The position numbers and the translations under genes are program-made. A model generated the notes under the pieces. That model was not told the DNA's origin. It saw only the letters and a program-made list of their open reading frames with translations, and ran no database searches. From Nemophila menziesii (taxonomy: Eukaryota > Streptophyta > Magnoliopsida > Boraginales > Hydrophyllaceae), in contig JARWIR010000001.1 in NCBI GenBank assembly GCA_029959085.1, positions 22,435,730-22,499,729 on the forward strand: a DNA stretch of 64,000 nt, given 5' to 3'. Positions 48,985-62,150 of the stretch are shown piece after piece (within the stretch, counting starts at the first letter, position 1; every line of letters begins with the position of its first letter).

Positions 48985-50190
48985 TTTTTATAGATGAAAA
49001 ATTCCGAACCTGAGGCTTTGTTTGGAAATATTTTTCAAACTACTCTTTTTTACTTCATCCATCGAGATTAGTTTTAGAATATTTGAATTCATCTTTTCAT
49101 CAACCTTGGGTTGAACATAGTTGATTATTCGGTTTGAATATCTCGAATACCAATTATTTGAGATATATTCGAGAAGTGATTGATAATATCCTTTCGAATC
49201 AGTTTGGGATTCTCCGACCATTCTCCATCAACTACTTTTAACCTAAAAATATTAATTTGAATTTGTCCAACTTTGGTGATCGCCTCAAAATATTTAGTGT
49301 TATGGTCACCTAAGGTAAGGCAATTATTTATGTATCTTTGAGTCCAGTAGGTCTCTTCCTTAAGTCAAAATTTCTCAAGTTTCTTGGTATAAAATGCATA
49401 TGTATTTCAAGTATATTCGGAAAAGGGTAAGTCTGTAAGTTTTTTTAAGGATCTCGATAATATTATTAGTATGAGTTTTATTATTTAACATTCTTTTACG
49501 TGCCTAAAGAGTAAAGACTTGTGTAGGAATGTTAATTTTATAAGCAAACCTAACAAATTCTCTACCTACTATTCTTACTATATCCAACCAATTTTGAGAT
49601 AATACGGGTGACCATGTTAGGTCGGAAAGCCAATATTTATCAAATAAAAAACGTTTATTATTTTTATTAAGCCTATTAGACGACAAGAATATCGATGTCG
49701 AATGATTAGCACCGACTGTTGGAAGAATGGTCGGCCATGAGTTGGGGAAACTGGCGATCCATTATCTATTAATTAGGACTCTATCAAGAGTTTGCTTAAT
49801 CAAATCATTTCTCCTATGATGGTTAGACCACGAGAACTTAACTCCTTTAGAAGTGACCCAAAAATTTTAAGCAATTGATAAAATTATTACATATTGTCAT
49901 ATTATGTCTATAAGCGTATGCCCTACCCAATTTATTAGAGGTGAATATGTAAAGCTTAAAATTTCAGATCAAGGGAAAGGGGACACATGCTTACACGCTT
50001 TAAGGTCCTCTAAGGACTTCACTTTATTTCCATAATTTGGAGGCCCATATAAGAAAGACGTAAAAACCAATCCAATTACCGATACATCGCAAGAGCAGTG
50101 GATACTGTTTTTCGAAGAGGATAATTTTCTTAAATTATTAGAATCACAAATCAAAAGTGCTAAGGCCCCTATTTTTCATATGGTTCCTCG
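48985..50190 (-). pseudogene. LINE ORF2 remnant (endonuclease and linker), minus strand
   Basis: Minus-strand frames give, in order from 50154: VIGLVFTSFLYGPPNYGNKV (endonuclease), then KFSWSNHHRRNDLIKQTLDR (about 49830-49770), RFLFDKYWLSDLTWSPVLSQ (linker start), and near 49100 QPKVDEKMNSNILKLISMDE, the segment just before the RT domain. Numerous stops and shifts. The RT and RNase H parts are missing at the 48985 side. Confidence 0.72.
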
Positions 50191-50276
50191 AACGTTATAA
50201 GGTTCATATTAATAGTTCCAGCGAAAGAATATATAAAAGTAGGTCTTTTTAGTTTCAGAGAAAAAAAGAGTCTCGG

Positions 50277-50364
50277 ATTTATGGCGAGAAATGATATCCA
50301 CAAGTTTAGAACTTGTTAAGATTTATGACGAGAAATGATATCCACAAGGTTAGAACTTGTTAAG
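50277..50364. repeat. 44-bp tandem duplication
   Basis: ATTTATGGCGAGAAATGATA starts at 50277 and ATTTATGACGAGAAATGATA at 50321; each unit runs through TTAGAACTTGTTAAG. The two differ at two bases. Confidence 0.92.
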
Positions 50365-50637
50365 TGAGTGTCGAGGCCTTAACAAATTGAACTAATTGTA
50401 ATCATAAACCCTAATGGGTTGTTTTGGGACAACCCGACTAACCACAATTGCTTTTTTTACCATTTCAGATTTCGAATCCCATATACATCTTTGGCAACAA
50501 CTACGATAGAATCTCAAAAGTCTTAGCACCAACCATTTGATCAGAGGGAGTCAACTACTTAAAAATAGAAGCAACTATTTTAGACACTTTTGAAGGAAGA
50601 GATCTATAAAATCCTCATTCAAGATAAAAGGCAATCA

Positions 50638-50991
50638 CGGTACTATTAGCCATGAGATCTTCCTATGATCTCACCAGTCAGAGAGTGTCATTCTACTCTG
50701 ACAACCTTGAATTGATTCAAGGAATTAAAAAGAAGAACGGGCTGCACTGGAGTCTAAAACCCATTCTTTCGGAAATCGAAAGCTGGATTGGTCGGTGCCC
50801 AGGGTGGGAGGTATAACATATCAGTAGATGCTACAACACAACGGCAGATGCTCTAGCCAAATGTATAAGGAAGAATATCGGTATTCCTAGCTAGATGGGC
50901 TGCTCCTTAGTAAAGTATGATAGGACTTTGAATAATCTTTGTAAAATCTAGTCGGGTTAGGTCCGAATGTAATTGACAAAAAAAAAAAAAA
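50638..50991 (+). mobile_element. 5'-truncated LINE insertion with 17-bp duplication
   Basis: AAGATAAAAGGCAATCA flanks it exactly (50621-50637 and 50992-51008). The insert ends in a long A-run and encodes the end of RNase H: MRSSYDLTSQRVSFYSDNLE, LIQGIKKKNGLHWSLKPILS, then HISRCYNTTADALAKCIRKN with one stop between. Only the last 354 bp of the element were copied, as is usual for LINE insertions. The sequence is closest to the LINE at 12161-17345 among those here. Confidence 0.94.
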
Positions 50992-51008
50992 AAGATAAAA
51001 GGCAATCA

Positions 51009-52339
51009 GTAAAGAAATAATTAGCATTGTCACCGAAATAGTAGATAACTTTGCAATTATTAGTTAGAGTTACAATAACTTTGCACAAAACTATGTAACT
51101 TAGTAGAGATTCTCGAAATAGAACGTAACATAATAAGCATTTCGATTGATTAAATTTAAATGTATCTCGATCTTTATTTGGTTCCTCAAATCCCTAAAAA
51201 TAAAACTGACCAAAGTATAAGATCCTTTATCAAAAGAAGATGCTATAACATCTTCGTACTCAATAACAAAAATTATATCATTAACCATTAGGATTTGTAT
51301 ATTTCAAAATCGCAAAAATAGAAACTATTTTGGGTCAGTATAGTAGTAAAAAGTACATGATAGCCACTATCATCCCACCTTTCTGTTGAGGATATAGAAG
51401 GCGAATATTGGCTCATGGTCGAGAAATCAACGGAAGAAATTGAGATACATTATTAGTCTTTGCTTTGCTTTGCTTTTCAGATCTGAAGTATTTACAAATA
51501 CTGCCCAAACCACTGACAAGGTCAAGTTGTGTAGATTTGACGGGAGATTAAGCGTACACCTCACACCATTAATCTTCGGGGACTTGAATTTCACAATTCA
51601 GAGATATAAGTTGATCAAGAAAGGTTAAGTTCACAACTTATCCATGGGTTGTTCCCCAGTTATGGTGAAAGGAACATGTTAATACCTTCTCAGACATAAA
51701 AGATAGTCTTGAGAGTGTCTCTATATTATGCGTAAAGACAATCTTCATCTATGTTTACAGTGGAATGCACACCTTTCCTAATTCTACTCCCCATTGAGCG
51801 AAAGAAATGATGCCCCATAGAAAGCCTTCTACAGCAATTCTATACTCGTAAATTTCCAAAAGCTACAAAAAGAGAGTAATATTTGCACGTGCAATCCAAA
51901 CAAGGGGTAAAAAAGGGAAGATAAATTATGTACACTTGTAGAAGGCTAACTGATGGCCGGTTCCTCCAAGAAAACCTGGGGTGAAAATGAAAGAATGAAT
52001 TTTTTAACAATGCTCACTTACAAAAATCTTTGAAGATTATTGATTATTTTGTTCAGTTAGCAAATTCAAGGAGTTTACTGCAAAATTCAAAAAAAATAAA
52101 ATTTTCGGTACAAGAGCAAATTGATCTCGATGGTTTTAATAGCATAGCAAGCAGGGGATTTCATTCTCATCATTGTATGGTTCATTGAATTTTTTTTCTA
52201 GGTGTGCAATATTTTTCTGAATTAGAATTCTATTATTCAGAATTCTTTTCCTTGCCCACTTAGTGATATGTTTTTGAATATGTATCACCTCTTTTCCTTG
52301 CCTATTTTATAAACAGGCACAAATAAGTGATCTTGGGTT
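51009..52339. other. Unassigned intergenic sequence
   Basis: Stop-rich in all frames and without repeat pairs that I could recognise. Confidence 0.5.
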
Positions 52340-53060
52340 CTGGTTGCTTGGTGGTGTGTAAACTAACTTCATAGCCAAAGAAGAGCAAAGGAAAGCAGAT
52401 CTCTTCCGAAAGGAAGAGGAAGCTGACTGTTAACATCACTATGGAATAAGAAGGAGGTCTTAGACTAAGGAAAGAAGAGGAAGGACTTAGCCTTGGGCTT
52501 TCAGATGCTTAGTAGCTGAGGTTGCTAGTTATGGGGTTACACCAAGGTTAGAAGAATAAGGTGTTAAACTATTAAGTTAAGAAGTCGCTTTTCCTGTTAA
52601 CTCGGGAAAGAAGTAGCTTCCCCGAAGGGTTTGTTCTTAATCCCTGAGTAGCTGAAGTTGCTCATATTTGACCGGTGTAACAAGGGAAAGAGGAAGCTAA
52701 GAGTTTCACTACGGATCGAAGAACTTAGTCTTAAACGTGTAACTAAGGTGTGAAAAAGAAGGCCCTTTAAACAGGGTTTTAAGAAGCAAAGAGTACCATC
52801 CTCCCTAAGTTCTTGTTGAGGCAGCTAGTTAAGATGTTTATTAACCTTGGAAAGAAGAAGCTTCCCCGCTTCTCTATGATCGTTCTGCCTCCCTTAGTAG
52901 TTGAAGAAGCTGGTAGTTATAACCGGTGTAACAAAGGAAAGTAGCCCTTGACAGTTGAACTACGGGCACCTTAAAGCTTCAATCTTTAGTGTTACACCTT
53001 GTTCTAATAAAGGTAAACTAGAATTGTGAAAGAAGAAAAAGCGTATTCTAAACGAAGTTG
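52340..53060. repeat. Degenerate repeat region rich in GGAAAGAAGNAGCTT
   Basis: Blocks recur with about 250-bp spacing: GGGAAAGAAGTAGCTTCCCC (52601) and GGAAAGAAGAAGCTTCCCC (52849), each followed by TAG-TGAAG-GCT and ACCGGTGTAACAA-GGAAAG (52670 and 52922). No reading frame crosses it. It looks like an old tandem duplication or decayed element of unknown type. Confidence 0.55.
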
Positions 53061-53739
53061 TAGAGCTTGAGTCACGAGATTTAACTACTAAAGAAAAAAT
53101 TGTTCATTCCTCTCTTAAAGTGTACATATACATCCATTTACTCTTAATAAATATATGTTGTGAAGTCTTGCCACTCCTGAATCGTACCACGTGTCAGGAT
53201 TAAACGGAATCATTAATATGGAACCTACTGGTCAATGTTTCCACCTTAATATTTTTTTTGTTTGTTTGAAAACCTTAATATGTTTATTCTCTACTTGGTT
53301 CAATCTTACAAATTTGTATGAGTAAATAGGCTGGTAATTGCATAGTACTCGTATGAGTAAATTATGGGCTGAGTCTTTGTGATAGGTGGAAATCCGACAT
53401 TGTTGAGGTGAAAGTGCGCAAGAACGTGAATGAAAATCTCAAAATTTGGGTGAAATTAAAATTAACTGTATCGTCTTATTCTCATTTCTATTTATTTTGG
53501 TCAACATCGATCCTTAGGCAATTTTGCTAAATTGTACGTACATATTTGCATGTCAGATTCATTCATCTTATTTGGTATAATTGCCTAATTGGTATGTAGA
53601 GAATGGTAGTTTTATTTTTTCAGTCAAATTAAAATATATATTAAAAAAAGTTGAGTTTAAAAGTACTACAACAAATCATCTTATATTCGTGTGGGTGTGG
53701 AATCTTAAAAAACTACTCTAGCTAACTAGAGAGGGGTTG
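53061..53739. other. Unassigned spacer
   Basis: No gene or repeat recognised. It adjoins the 3' side of the minus-strand LINE. Confidence 0.5.
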
Positions 53740-56465
53740 TAGACTCAATTACCAAACAGCAAACCTGCAAACTGGTTTTTAGCAATGCAATCACCACTTC
53801 TATTCTTACTTTTAAGAATAAAGAAGAAATTAATGCTCTTGTTTCTAGCAATATTACAGATATCATTATACAAAATCATAATAGTCCTATGAAAGACCGG
53901 GAAGGGGAGGGGTCTATTAGGGAGATGGCTAATAATATTTTTACAATCACTAAAAACATGAATAACCGTAACCAAATAAAATATGCAACCAAAACAGTTA
54001 CTCTGATCCTTAGTGTCTTAACTTTTAATGTTGATTCTGCCTTATACTTCCATGCATGTCCTTTAATGATTTTCCTTTGCAAATTTGATATTATACAACC
54101 AGACCTACATTGTTTAGTATTTTTAAGGAATCTGGTATCAATATGGATATTAATGGAGACTTTTAAAAGGTTCATAGGTTTAGTAAAATTAATGTGTTTG
54201 GTATTGTTTTTTGGGCTAATTTTCATTACTTATATTAGTCTCAGGTTCATATGTCCTTTTGTGAAGGTTATAGAACTTATTACAGGCTATTGCCTTATTG
54301 GCAATGCTAATAGGGTCAAATTTCACATATTATAATAGAAAATCAATTCTGGCTTTCCAAATATACCAGGTCATTATGTCAACCAACTCACCCACAGGGA
54401 TCCCTATTTGAGTTATTTGTTTAGCATTTATCAAGCTTAAGATTCATTCATCAAATTTAAGAGTATATTGATTTTTTGTGAGGAATCTCATGAGAGTTGC
54501 AAGCCAAGTTGTCCTTGTCCAATCACAATCAAATATGAGGTGTTCAACATCTTTCTTTTTCATGGCTACCGATTTTGCATAAGTTATTTAGGGCATATTT
54601 TTCTCGTAAGTTTATTATCCTCACTAGCTAAAGCATTTTTACATACCCTCTAGAGGAACTTTTTTTAATTTTTGGGTAAAGTCCCTATATGATCTTCGAG
54701 AGCTCTTTTGCTTGATCGTGTGAAAAAGATGGTGTATCATTTCTTTCCTTATTATTTCCCATATCCAGTTCATTTTTACATATGACATACATTATATTGT
54801 TATTGATATTACCATCCCAAACATAAATCGAGAGTGGTATATCTTTTATAGGGGCATAAGTAGTATATACTTCCAAACCCAGTTTAGCTATATGGGGGAT
54901 AAACATTGAGTTAATCAGATTCTTATTCCATGATGTAGTATTGTTTATAAATAGATCGTGTACCCATTTTATATTTGTGTTTACTGGTTTTTTAGTCTTC
55001 TACCCCTGTTATCAAGGAGGCGTCCCAAACATTTACACTTTTTTTACATCCCTAATTATCTAGGTTGTATCTTTTATGAATTTTTATTTACTTATGAGCA
55101 TGCTTCTCCATTCCCAGGATGAGTTATTTCCTATATTGCTTTAAAAAAAATCCTATTTAGGATAGTATAACCTTTTATAAAGCTTGTCCAGTATAGATTT
55201 TGGGTTATTCAAGGTTTGCCATACATTATAGCAATAAAGACTGGTTCATAATTTTTCATATTTTTGAAGTTAAGGCCTCCATCCTTTTTCTTATTCTTCA
55301 TATTTTATTTATTAATCCATTATATTATATTTTTATCACTATTTCCCCACTAGTAGTTTTGAATAAGGCTCTCTATTGATCACAAGTATCTATAGGAAGG
55401 TGGAAAAAAGACATAACATAGACTGGTATAGCTTTTATCACGACCTTTATCATAATCTCTTTACCTCCTTCAGAGAGAAATTTTGTGTGCCACTGATTTT
55501 TTTTTTTTTGTTTAATTCTATCAATTAGCCAATTTAGGGACTTGATTTTTTATCTTCCCCAATTTGAGGGTAGTCCCAGGTAGTTTCCCAAGTCTTTTAG
55601 GTGGTTCATTCTTATTATTTTGGCTAACTTATTTGTCTCCTCAGTTAGAATGTTAACACTAAAGGTAACTCCATTTTTGTTATGTTAACAAATATGACCA
55701 ATATCCATTCCATATTCAGAGAGGATATTACTAAAGGTATATAAGTCTTCCTCCTCGGGTTTGAGGAAGAAGAGACTATCATCTATAAATAGGTTATGTG
55801 AAATAGTAGGGTAATTTCTGTTTATTTTCATACCCTCCAGTAATTTTTTTTCCATCTTATCTTTAATCAAAGAAGTTAATCCCTGAGTCACCAAGCAAAA
55901 GAGGAAAGGGGAGAGGGACAGGGGATCCCCCTACCTTATCCCTCTTGTAGGTTATTTATTTGTGTTATCTTACCATTATATTTGATTGAATATGTGACAG
56001 TGGTAACACACATCATGATCCAACTAATCCAATTATGGTGAAAACCCATTTTGTACATTAAGTCTTTCAGAAAATTCCATTCTATATGTTCAAAGGCTTT
56101 TGTGATATTTGTCTTTACTGCAACATATTTTTTAAAGATTTTTTTATTTTCTTTTTTAGAAAGTGGCAAGCTTCATGTGCTATAAGAATATCTTCATTTA
56201 TTGCTCTATCAGGTATGAAAGAAGATTGAGTATGTGATATTATTTTTGGCATAATTGGTTTAATCCTAAGCACAAGAATTTTATCAATTATTTTATATAT
56301 GAAGTTGGAACAACTTATGGGCATGTAGTGTTTAATGTTTTTAGGTTTTGACAAAAACATAGTAAAATTCTCATTGATGATGTGTATGTTAGAAATTTTA
56401 TTAAGTGAAATGGTTTGGTAGAAGTACCGACAAAAGGTTATTTTTTTCACTTGGTCTAACACGAG
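53740..56465 (-). pseudogene. Decayed LINE ORF2 (RT to RNase H), minus strand
   Basis: Reading the minus strand from 56462: YMPISCSNFIYKIIDKILVL and HTQSSFIPDRAINEDILIAH (RT), VAVKTNITKAFEHIEWNFLK, MVTQGLTSLIKDKMEKKL, and ISHNLFIDDSLFFLKPEEED, where FIDD stands in for FADD. Further downstream are IYVWDGN-type linker sequence and, near 54120, GCIISNLQRKIIKGHAWKYK, comparable to the RNase H segment CIVRDSFGKMIDGKALLI of the intact LINE. Many frame changes. It lacks the endonuclease; its 5' side ends at the head-to-head junction near 56470. Confidence 0.85.
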
Positions 56466-57147
56466 ACATGCAAATGAGTTGGTCCAGGAGTGGATATAAT
56501 AGCTTTGGCGAGTAATAATTGGTTTGGAAAATTCTTGAATGCTTTTATCATAATACTACCATCTATCGGATCAGATTGGATCACTCACCACTAGTTCTAA
56601 ACAATAGGCCTAAAGGGAAGTTGTGTACAATCACTTTTAAGTTTAAGTCTTACTAAATTAACGCCATAACATGTTATGATATCATTTAGATAACATGGGG
56701 AGAACCAATGACGGAGGAATATGTTAAGAACTTTCAAGATAAAATTACTACATTGGAAATAGCCTTATTGGGATGGAGCAAAGAGATATTTGAAAATAAT
56801 AAATGAAAGATTGACAAGTTACAAAAATCGATTATTTCTATCCAGAATGTGTCGATTAAAAACACATCATAGTCTGAAGAGGTGTTGGTTATGAATGAAC
56901 TCCAAGAGACGTGAGTTAAGTAGGAACAATATTGGGCAGATAGGATATGGAAATTGCGGTTAAATAAAGGAGGCCGAAATACAATTTTTTCCAAGAAAAC
57001 ACAAAGCAAATAAGAAACTATTAAGGGGTCATAAGATTTGAGGATAGTAATGGCCTATGCAAAGAAGAACCAAAATTAGTATATAATATGTTCATTACTT
57101 TCTATAAGGGCCTTTTTCAACAATATGACTTAGGATACATTACCGAG

Positions 57148-60100
57148 TGATGTCTCCATATTTGTGATGAATTAATCCACTTATGAGACATCTTTTAGGT
57201 GCATTAAATTAATTTTCAAGGGATTTTTTCCATTATTAGATAAATTCTTAATCCATGCCTTGATTCAGAAAATTATTACTTTTAGAGCACTTTTGGTATA
57301 ATTTGTGTACTAGATGTGAAACTCTTAAGTAAAACGAAATAATTAGAGGCCAAAATTAATGTCAAGGAGTCAAGGAAATAAGATCATAAGCAAAATCTAG
57401 AGTTGAAAGGAAACAAAGTTGATTAGGAAAGGAAAAGCTTCCAAAGAAATCTGCCATGCTGTAAAGACGTTTAGTGTTTTGAGAACTTCGGAAAATATAT
57501 TATGAATATGGATGAGATATTTTATGATCAGATAGATCTTTGGATTACAGCCGTGTCCATATAAAATGCGCGAAAATTCGATAAGTAACAAAGGATATAT
57601 GACCAAATCATTGAGCAGTGTCTATCATGTCTTATATTTTAGGAAACGAATTTGAAAAGGAATAGGACTCCAATAACTTGACTTCCACTCCAAGATTTTG
57701 ACCTAAAACCTATAAATACAGCTCTTGTAACTTAAGAAAACCATCCTTGGCCAGTACCTAGTCATCTAAAGACCAAGAGGAAGCCTAAATCAAGATATAA
57801 GATAGAAGAAAGAGCTTGGAAGCTATTCATGCCATTCTAACCCTTCCCGTTTGTAATTATTTATTTTTATTTCTTTCTTATGAACAAATTATATTTATCT
57901 TGAGATTAACATATGGGTATGAACCCTAGACTTTTTTTATATGTTATTTAATTTGGGATGTCATTTTACATTTAATAGAATTCAGTAGTGATAGCTCTGT
58001 ATTATGTGCTTTGAATTAATGTCTGTAGGTTTTGCGGTGCGCAACGTATAGGATTACCATAGAAACAACACATAATCGTCTAGTGTGCGGTAGTGATTCT
58101 AACGGGCTTGCCTAGCTAGATAGTCAATATGGTTTAATTTAACCTCCGATCATTGCGCAGGGTCCCCTTACCCAAGTCCCATGGCAGTGGAGAGGTTGCC
58201 TCCTAGTCCACTCGGAAGGGGGTTAGGAAGAATTTAGAATCCCTCCTATTGTATATCACACAATTATCCCTTAGATAATAAACATAGAATAAGGCCAGTG
58301 GGGATTACTTGCTAGGTATCAAGCTAAACTGTCATAAGCTTCTATATATCCTATTTTATTTTCTCGTATTTAATCTAAGTCTTAGTTTTTTAGAGTCATA
58401 AAAACCAAATAAATATTTTAGAGTCTTTGCGTATTATTTTACCAACTATTTCTAGTTCACTTAGTAATTGCACTATTTACAAACTTACTTTCGTAGTTGG
58501 TGTTGCCTAAGGTGTGATAAAAATATGATAATAAAATATGGATATCTGGTGCACTATCACCCTAGACTAAACACGTTACTCACTGCAAGTATCACAGATC
58601 GTATGCAAGTTTTACTAGTAAGTAAGGTTCGTTCCTCAGAGTCTTAGTGCGTTATACGAATGGGTAAACAAAATAGCGTAGCATATAATAGTTAAAGACA
58701 AGAAAAGTAAATAAAGATGATTGATGATGAGATTAATGATTAACTAAATAAAATTAAAAGGCAATAAATAAAATACGAGAGAATAAGATGAGAAAGTATA
58801 GCTTAGGTTTTGCGAGTATGCACTAATTCTTCTATTTCTTCTACTAGTTAATAAGGGTGATTAAATCTCTTAGATAAGTAGTCAGGATTCTAAATTCCTC
58901 CCTACCCCCTTCCGGGTGGACTAAGGTGGCGACCTCACAATTACTAGGGGACTCAACTAAGGTGCTCCTACGCCACTAGGTTCTTAGATGAGACTGGCCT
59001 GCAAATAATGATCATTGATTAAATCAAACCCTAATGACTATCGAGTTAGGCAAGCCCTTCCGAATCACTACCACACACTAGACGCTTATGTGGTATTTCA
59101 ATAATTAGACACACATTCGGGTGACCATCTAACTACTATTAGCACAACCCTAAATTGATCAGGTTTAAGACAAACAATAAATCAAATATATGGTTAAGCA
59201 GCTAGAATCAATTTAAAATAGTTCTCCCAAAGAAACATAGATAGAAGAAAATAGAATTCATAGATTATACATATGCAAAACCCAAGCTATGGGAAAATTA
59301 GTTCGTACGAGAAAGAAATTAATTAAAAGAAAGATACATACTATCAACTTGCTCTCTTGAATGACCCCTAATGATGAATAAAACCTATGGACTAATGGTG
59401 GGAGGAAAAGATGGGAAAGGACATGTTTACAATAGTTATAGGTGTATTTATAGGAGTATAGGAAGCCATAATTTGGATTTCTTAGAGTAGGAGGCAAGCA
59501 ATTGGACTCCTTTACCAAATCAAATTCGTAGCCCTAAAATATAGAAAAGGTAATAAACCGTTGTTGTCTTGTTTTGTCCGTAACTTCTTCAATATTGCTC
59601 CTATTGACGCGTTCTTTATATCGAAACTAATCGTCTCGGAAATCTCTACACATTTTCATAGACCATTCTTCCAATTTCCTAGCCGATTTTGAGTTATGAT
59701 CACTTTAGTGGACGTGACTCCTACTTTTCCTATTTTATATTTTCCTTCCTTTATCTCCAATTTCCATCCATATCTTCTTTCTTTTATCTCTTGGTATTGA
59801 TTTGAAATCTAATTAATTTTCATATATCTTTAAAGTTTCACAATTAACAAACAATTAAACCAAATATGCTTAAAAAATAATAAATCATCAAATCAAGACA
59901 AAAAATAAGAAAATACTAATATACTAATAGAAATCGACTATTACTTTCCTATATAAACCTAAAATGATGTCTCCAACCTAGATTAATTCATCACAAATAG
60001 GGATACATCAGTAGTCCTTGAGACCGATATCTGTTTTACTTACACATTACTTGCAAACGACCATTCACTTGCGGAGAGTTTATCGTGGTAGTATAAGGTG

Positions 60101-60156
60101 TTAGTTCTCTTATTTATATCTATTATTTAATCACACCTTTGCCACCACCACCACCA
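57148..60156 (+). mobile_element. Outer solo LTR, interrupted by a second LTR
   Basis: It begins TGATGTCTCCATATTTGTGA and ends CACACCTTTGCCACCACCACCACCA; the ends are TG and CA. CCGAG is duplicated exactly (57143-57147 and 60157-60161). A TATA-like CCTATAAATACAGC lies near 57710. Without the inner LTR and its duplication it is 1491 bp. With no internal coding region or partner LTR, it is best read as a solo LTR left by recombination. Family (gypsy or copia) cannot be told from the LTR alone. Confidence 0.88.
58498..60010 (-). mobile_element. Inner solo LTR inserted in the outer LTR, opposite orientation
   Basis: On the minus strand it starts TGATGTATCCCTATTTGTGA and ends CCTTAGGCAACACCA. GTAGT is duplicated exactly (58493-58497 and 60011-60015). 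It is 1513 bp and shares blocks with the outer LTR (CACTCGGAAGGGGG versus CACCCGGAAGGGGG, CCTATAAATACA, GTCTAGTGTG), so the two are members of one family. Being inside, it is the younger insertion. The pair gives a large imperfect inverted repeat. Confidence 0.9.
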
Positions 60157-62150
60157 CCGAGGCAACAAAATACATTACCAAGAAAGTAACTAAGAAAATG
60201 AATACAGACATGACACAAAAGTACATGATGGAAGAAGTGAAGGATGTAGTGTTTAGCTTGGGAGTGACAAAGGCACTTGGACCAAATGGATTCAGTGGGA
60301 AGTTTACAAGATATAATGGTACATAGTTAAGACAGATATGTTTACTATAGTCAAGGATGTTTATGAATATAACATGTCAGCGCATGGACTGAACCATACG
60401 ACTATATGCTCGTTCAGAAATGGGATTATTAGGAAGTAGTGGGGGGATTATCAACTTATCTCTTATGTCAATTAAGCTTTTAAAATAATATATATTTTGT
60501 AGCAAATTGGCTCCAGAAACTCATGAATGACATCATCTCACCGAGGCAATCAACTTTCATTCAATACCACTATATACATGACAACATTCTTATTGTGCAA
60601 GAGGTGTCGTTCTTTCTCCAAAAAATATAAAAAGTAACAAACATTATCTTGCAGTTGAAGTTAATATGGGTAAGTCTTATGATCAGGTTAGGTAGGATTT
60701 CCTTCTTCATGTGTTGCTCAACTTAGCTTTCAAGGTATGTTTATAATCAAATTCAATGGTAAAACATTTCCTCAATTCTCCTTGTCAAGGGGCATTCGAC
60801 GAAGGGACCCTCTGTCACCTTTCCTTAATGACTAATGCACTTATTTGTTGAATTCAGCAAAGATGCAGGAAGAGCAAGCTATTCAAAAGTTAAAGTGAGA
60901 TCAAACCAATAATTAACAAAATCCAGATTCCAGGAAAAATCCTAGGCTAACTCACTTATTAATTGAAGATGATTCTCTCTTATTTATTTCTTCACATGAT
61001 CAAGAAGTAGAAGCGTTTAAGGAAGTGCTGACTATATATTATGAGTGCTCTGGCTAGCGTATTAGCTTTAAGAAATCTTCTATTTGTTTTAGCAGGGGAA
61101 ATTTAGAGGACATTGTTTATAAAACTACAAGTGTACTTCATGTCCAACAAAGAGGTGATGTAGGAAAACATCTAAGAGTCTAGGTCATCAAATATATAAA
61201 GTTGAGGCACTTAGACGGATAAGAGAAAGTGTATATTTAAAGGATCAAGGATGGAAACAACAACTCTTGTCTGAATATGGTAAATAAGTGTTCATCAAAG
61301 CAGTTTTAGTGGCTATCCCAACCTATGCGATGTATATGTTTAAATTTCCTAGAAATTTTGTAACAACTAACTAGTGTGATAGCTAATGTTTGGTGGGGAT
61401 ATAGGACTAGGAACATAATTCATTTTGTGGCATGGGATCGATTTGCTATCAAAAAATCCATCAGGGGCCTGGGCTTCAAATATTTTGATAAAATAAATTT
61501 AACGCTACTAGCAGTGCAAGTTTGGAGAATCTGGAAGAACCCATATTACTTGGTTGCACATATTCAAGAGGAAGCATTAGTCAGACAATCAAGATTATGG
61601 TCATGGACAAGTATTGTGCATTGAGAAGATATACTTCAACAACAAAGGATGTATGTTGTAGGCGCAGGATAGTCAATCAACATATGAAAAGACAAATGGA
61701 TGGTGGAAAAACTTTACTCTACAAAGGTAGGAAGGGTGTAACCTCAATAAGGTGACGCAATCGATGTATCAATATGGAGATTGATGTAATCAGAAACTTC
61801 TTGATAAAATTTTCCCATACTAGCTAAGGAAGCAAGTAATAACATCAAGTTCTTACAACAACACACGTGGGACAAGTTTATCTGGCCAAAAGAGATAGAC
61901 GACATTTGCACTACAAAATCTGGATATCATACACATGTGTAGGACATGCTTAAAAAAGAAGTTGCAATCATCATCCACAAGAGCATGAAACGATCAGACA
62001 ATTCGACATTTAATCTGGAATACCAAGGTCCTAACAAAAATTCGTCGGATTGTGTGGCGGGCATGTAATAATTACATAGGAGCGGAAAATAACCTCGCTC
62101 AAAGGAAATTTTTGTCAATAACTAATTGTCGGACAAGCTCAGACACTAAA

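Larger units (their letters stand above)
56470..62150 (+). pseudogene. Decayed LINE ORF2, plus strand, split by nested LTRs
   Basis: The first part (56470-57142) has LDHSPLVLNNRPKGK (endonuclease end), ITTLEIALLGWSKEIFENNK and FYKGLFQQYDLGYI (linker). The second part (60157-62150) resumes with MMEEVKDVVFSLGVTKALGP (RT entry), SPRQSTFIQYHYIHDNILIV, LIEDDSLLFISSHDQEVEAF, then VWWGYRTRNIIHFVAWDRFA and IRGLGFKYFDKINLTLLAVQ. Stops and shifts occur throughout. The split point matches the target-site duplication of the outer LTR exactly, so this was one element before that insertion. Confidence 0.85.

Noticed and set aside
53889..54335. 148-codon plus-strand frame
   Set aside because: It lies opposite the minus-strand RNase H remnant of a LINE and has no recognisable domain.
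57148..60156. MULE with 1.4-kb terminal inverted repeats
   Set aside because: Each arm has its own TG..CA ends and its own exact 5-bp duplication, so two nested solo LTRs explain the palindrome better.
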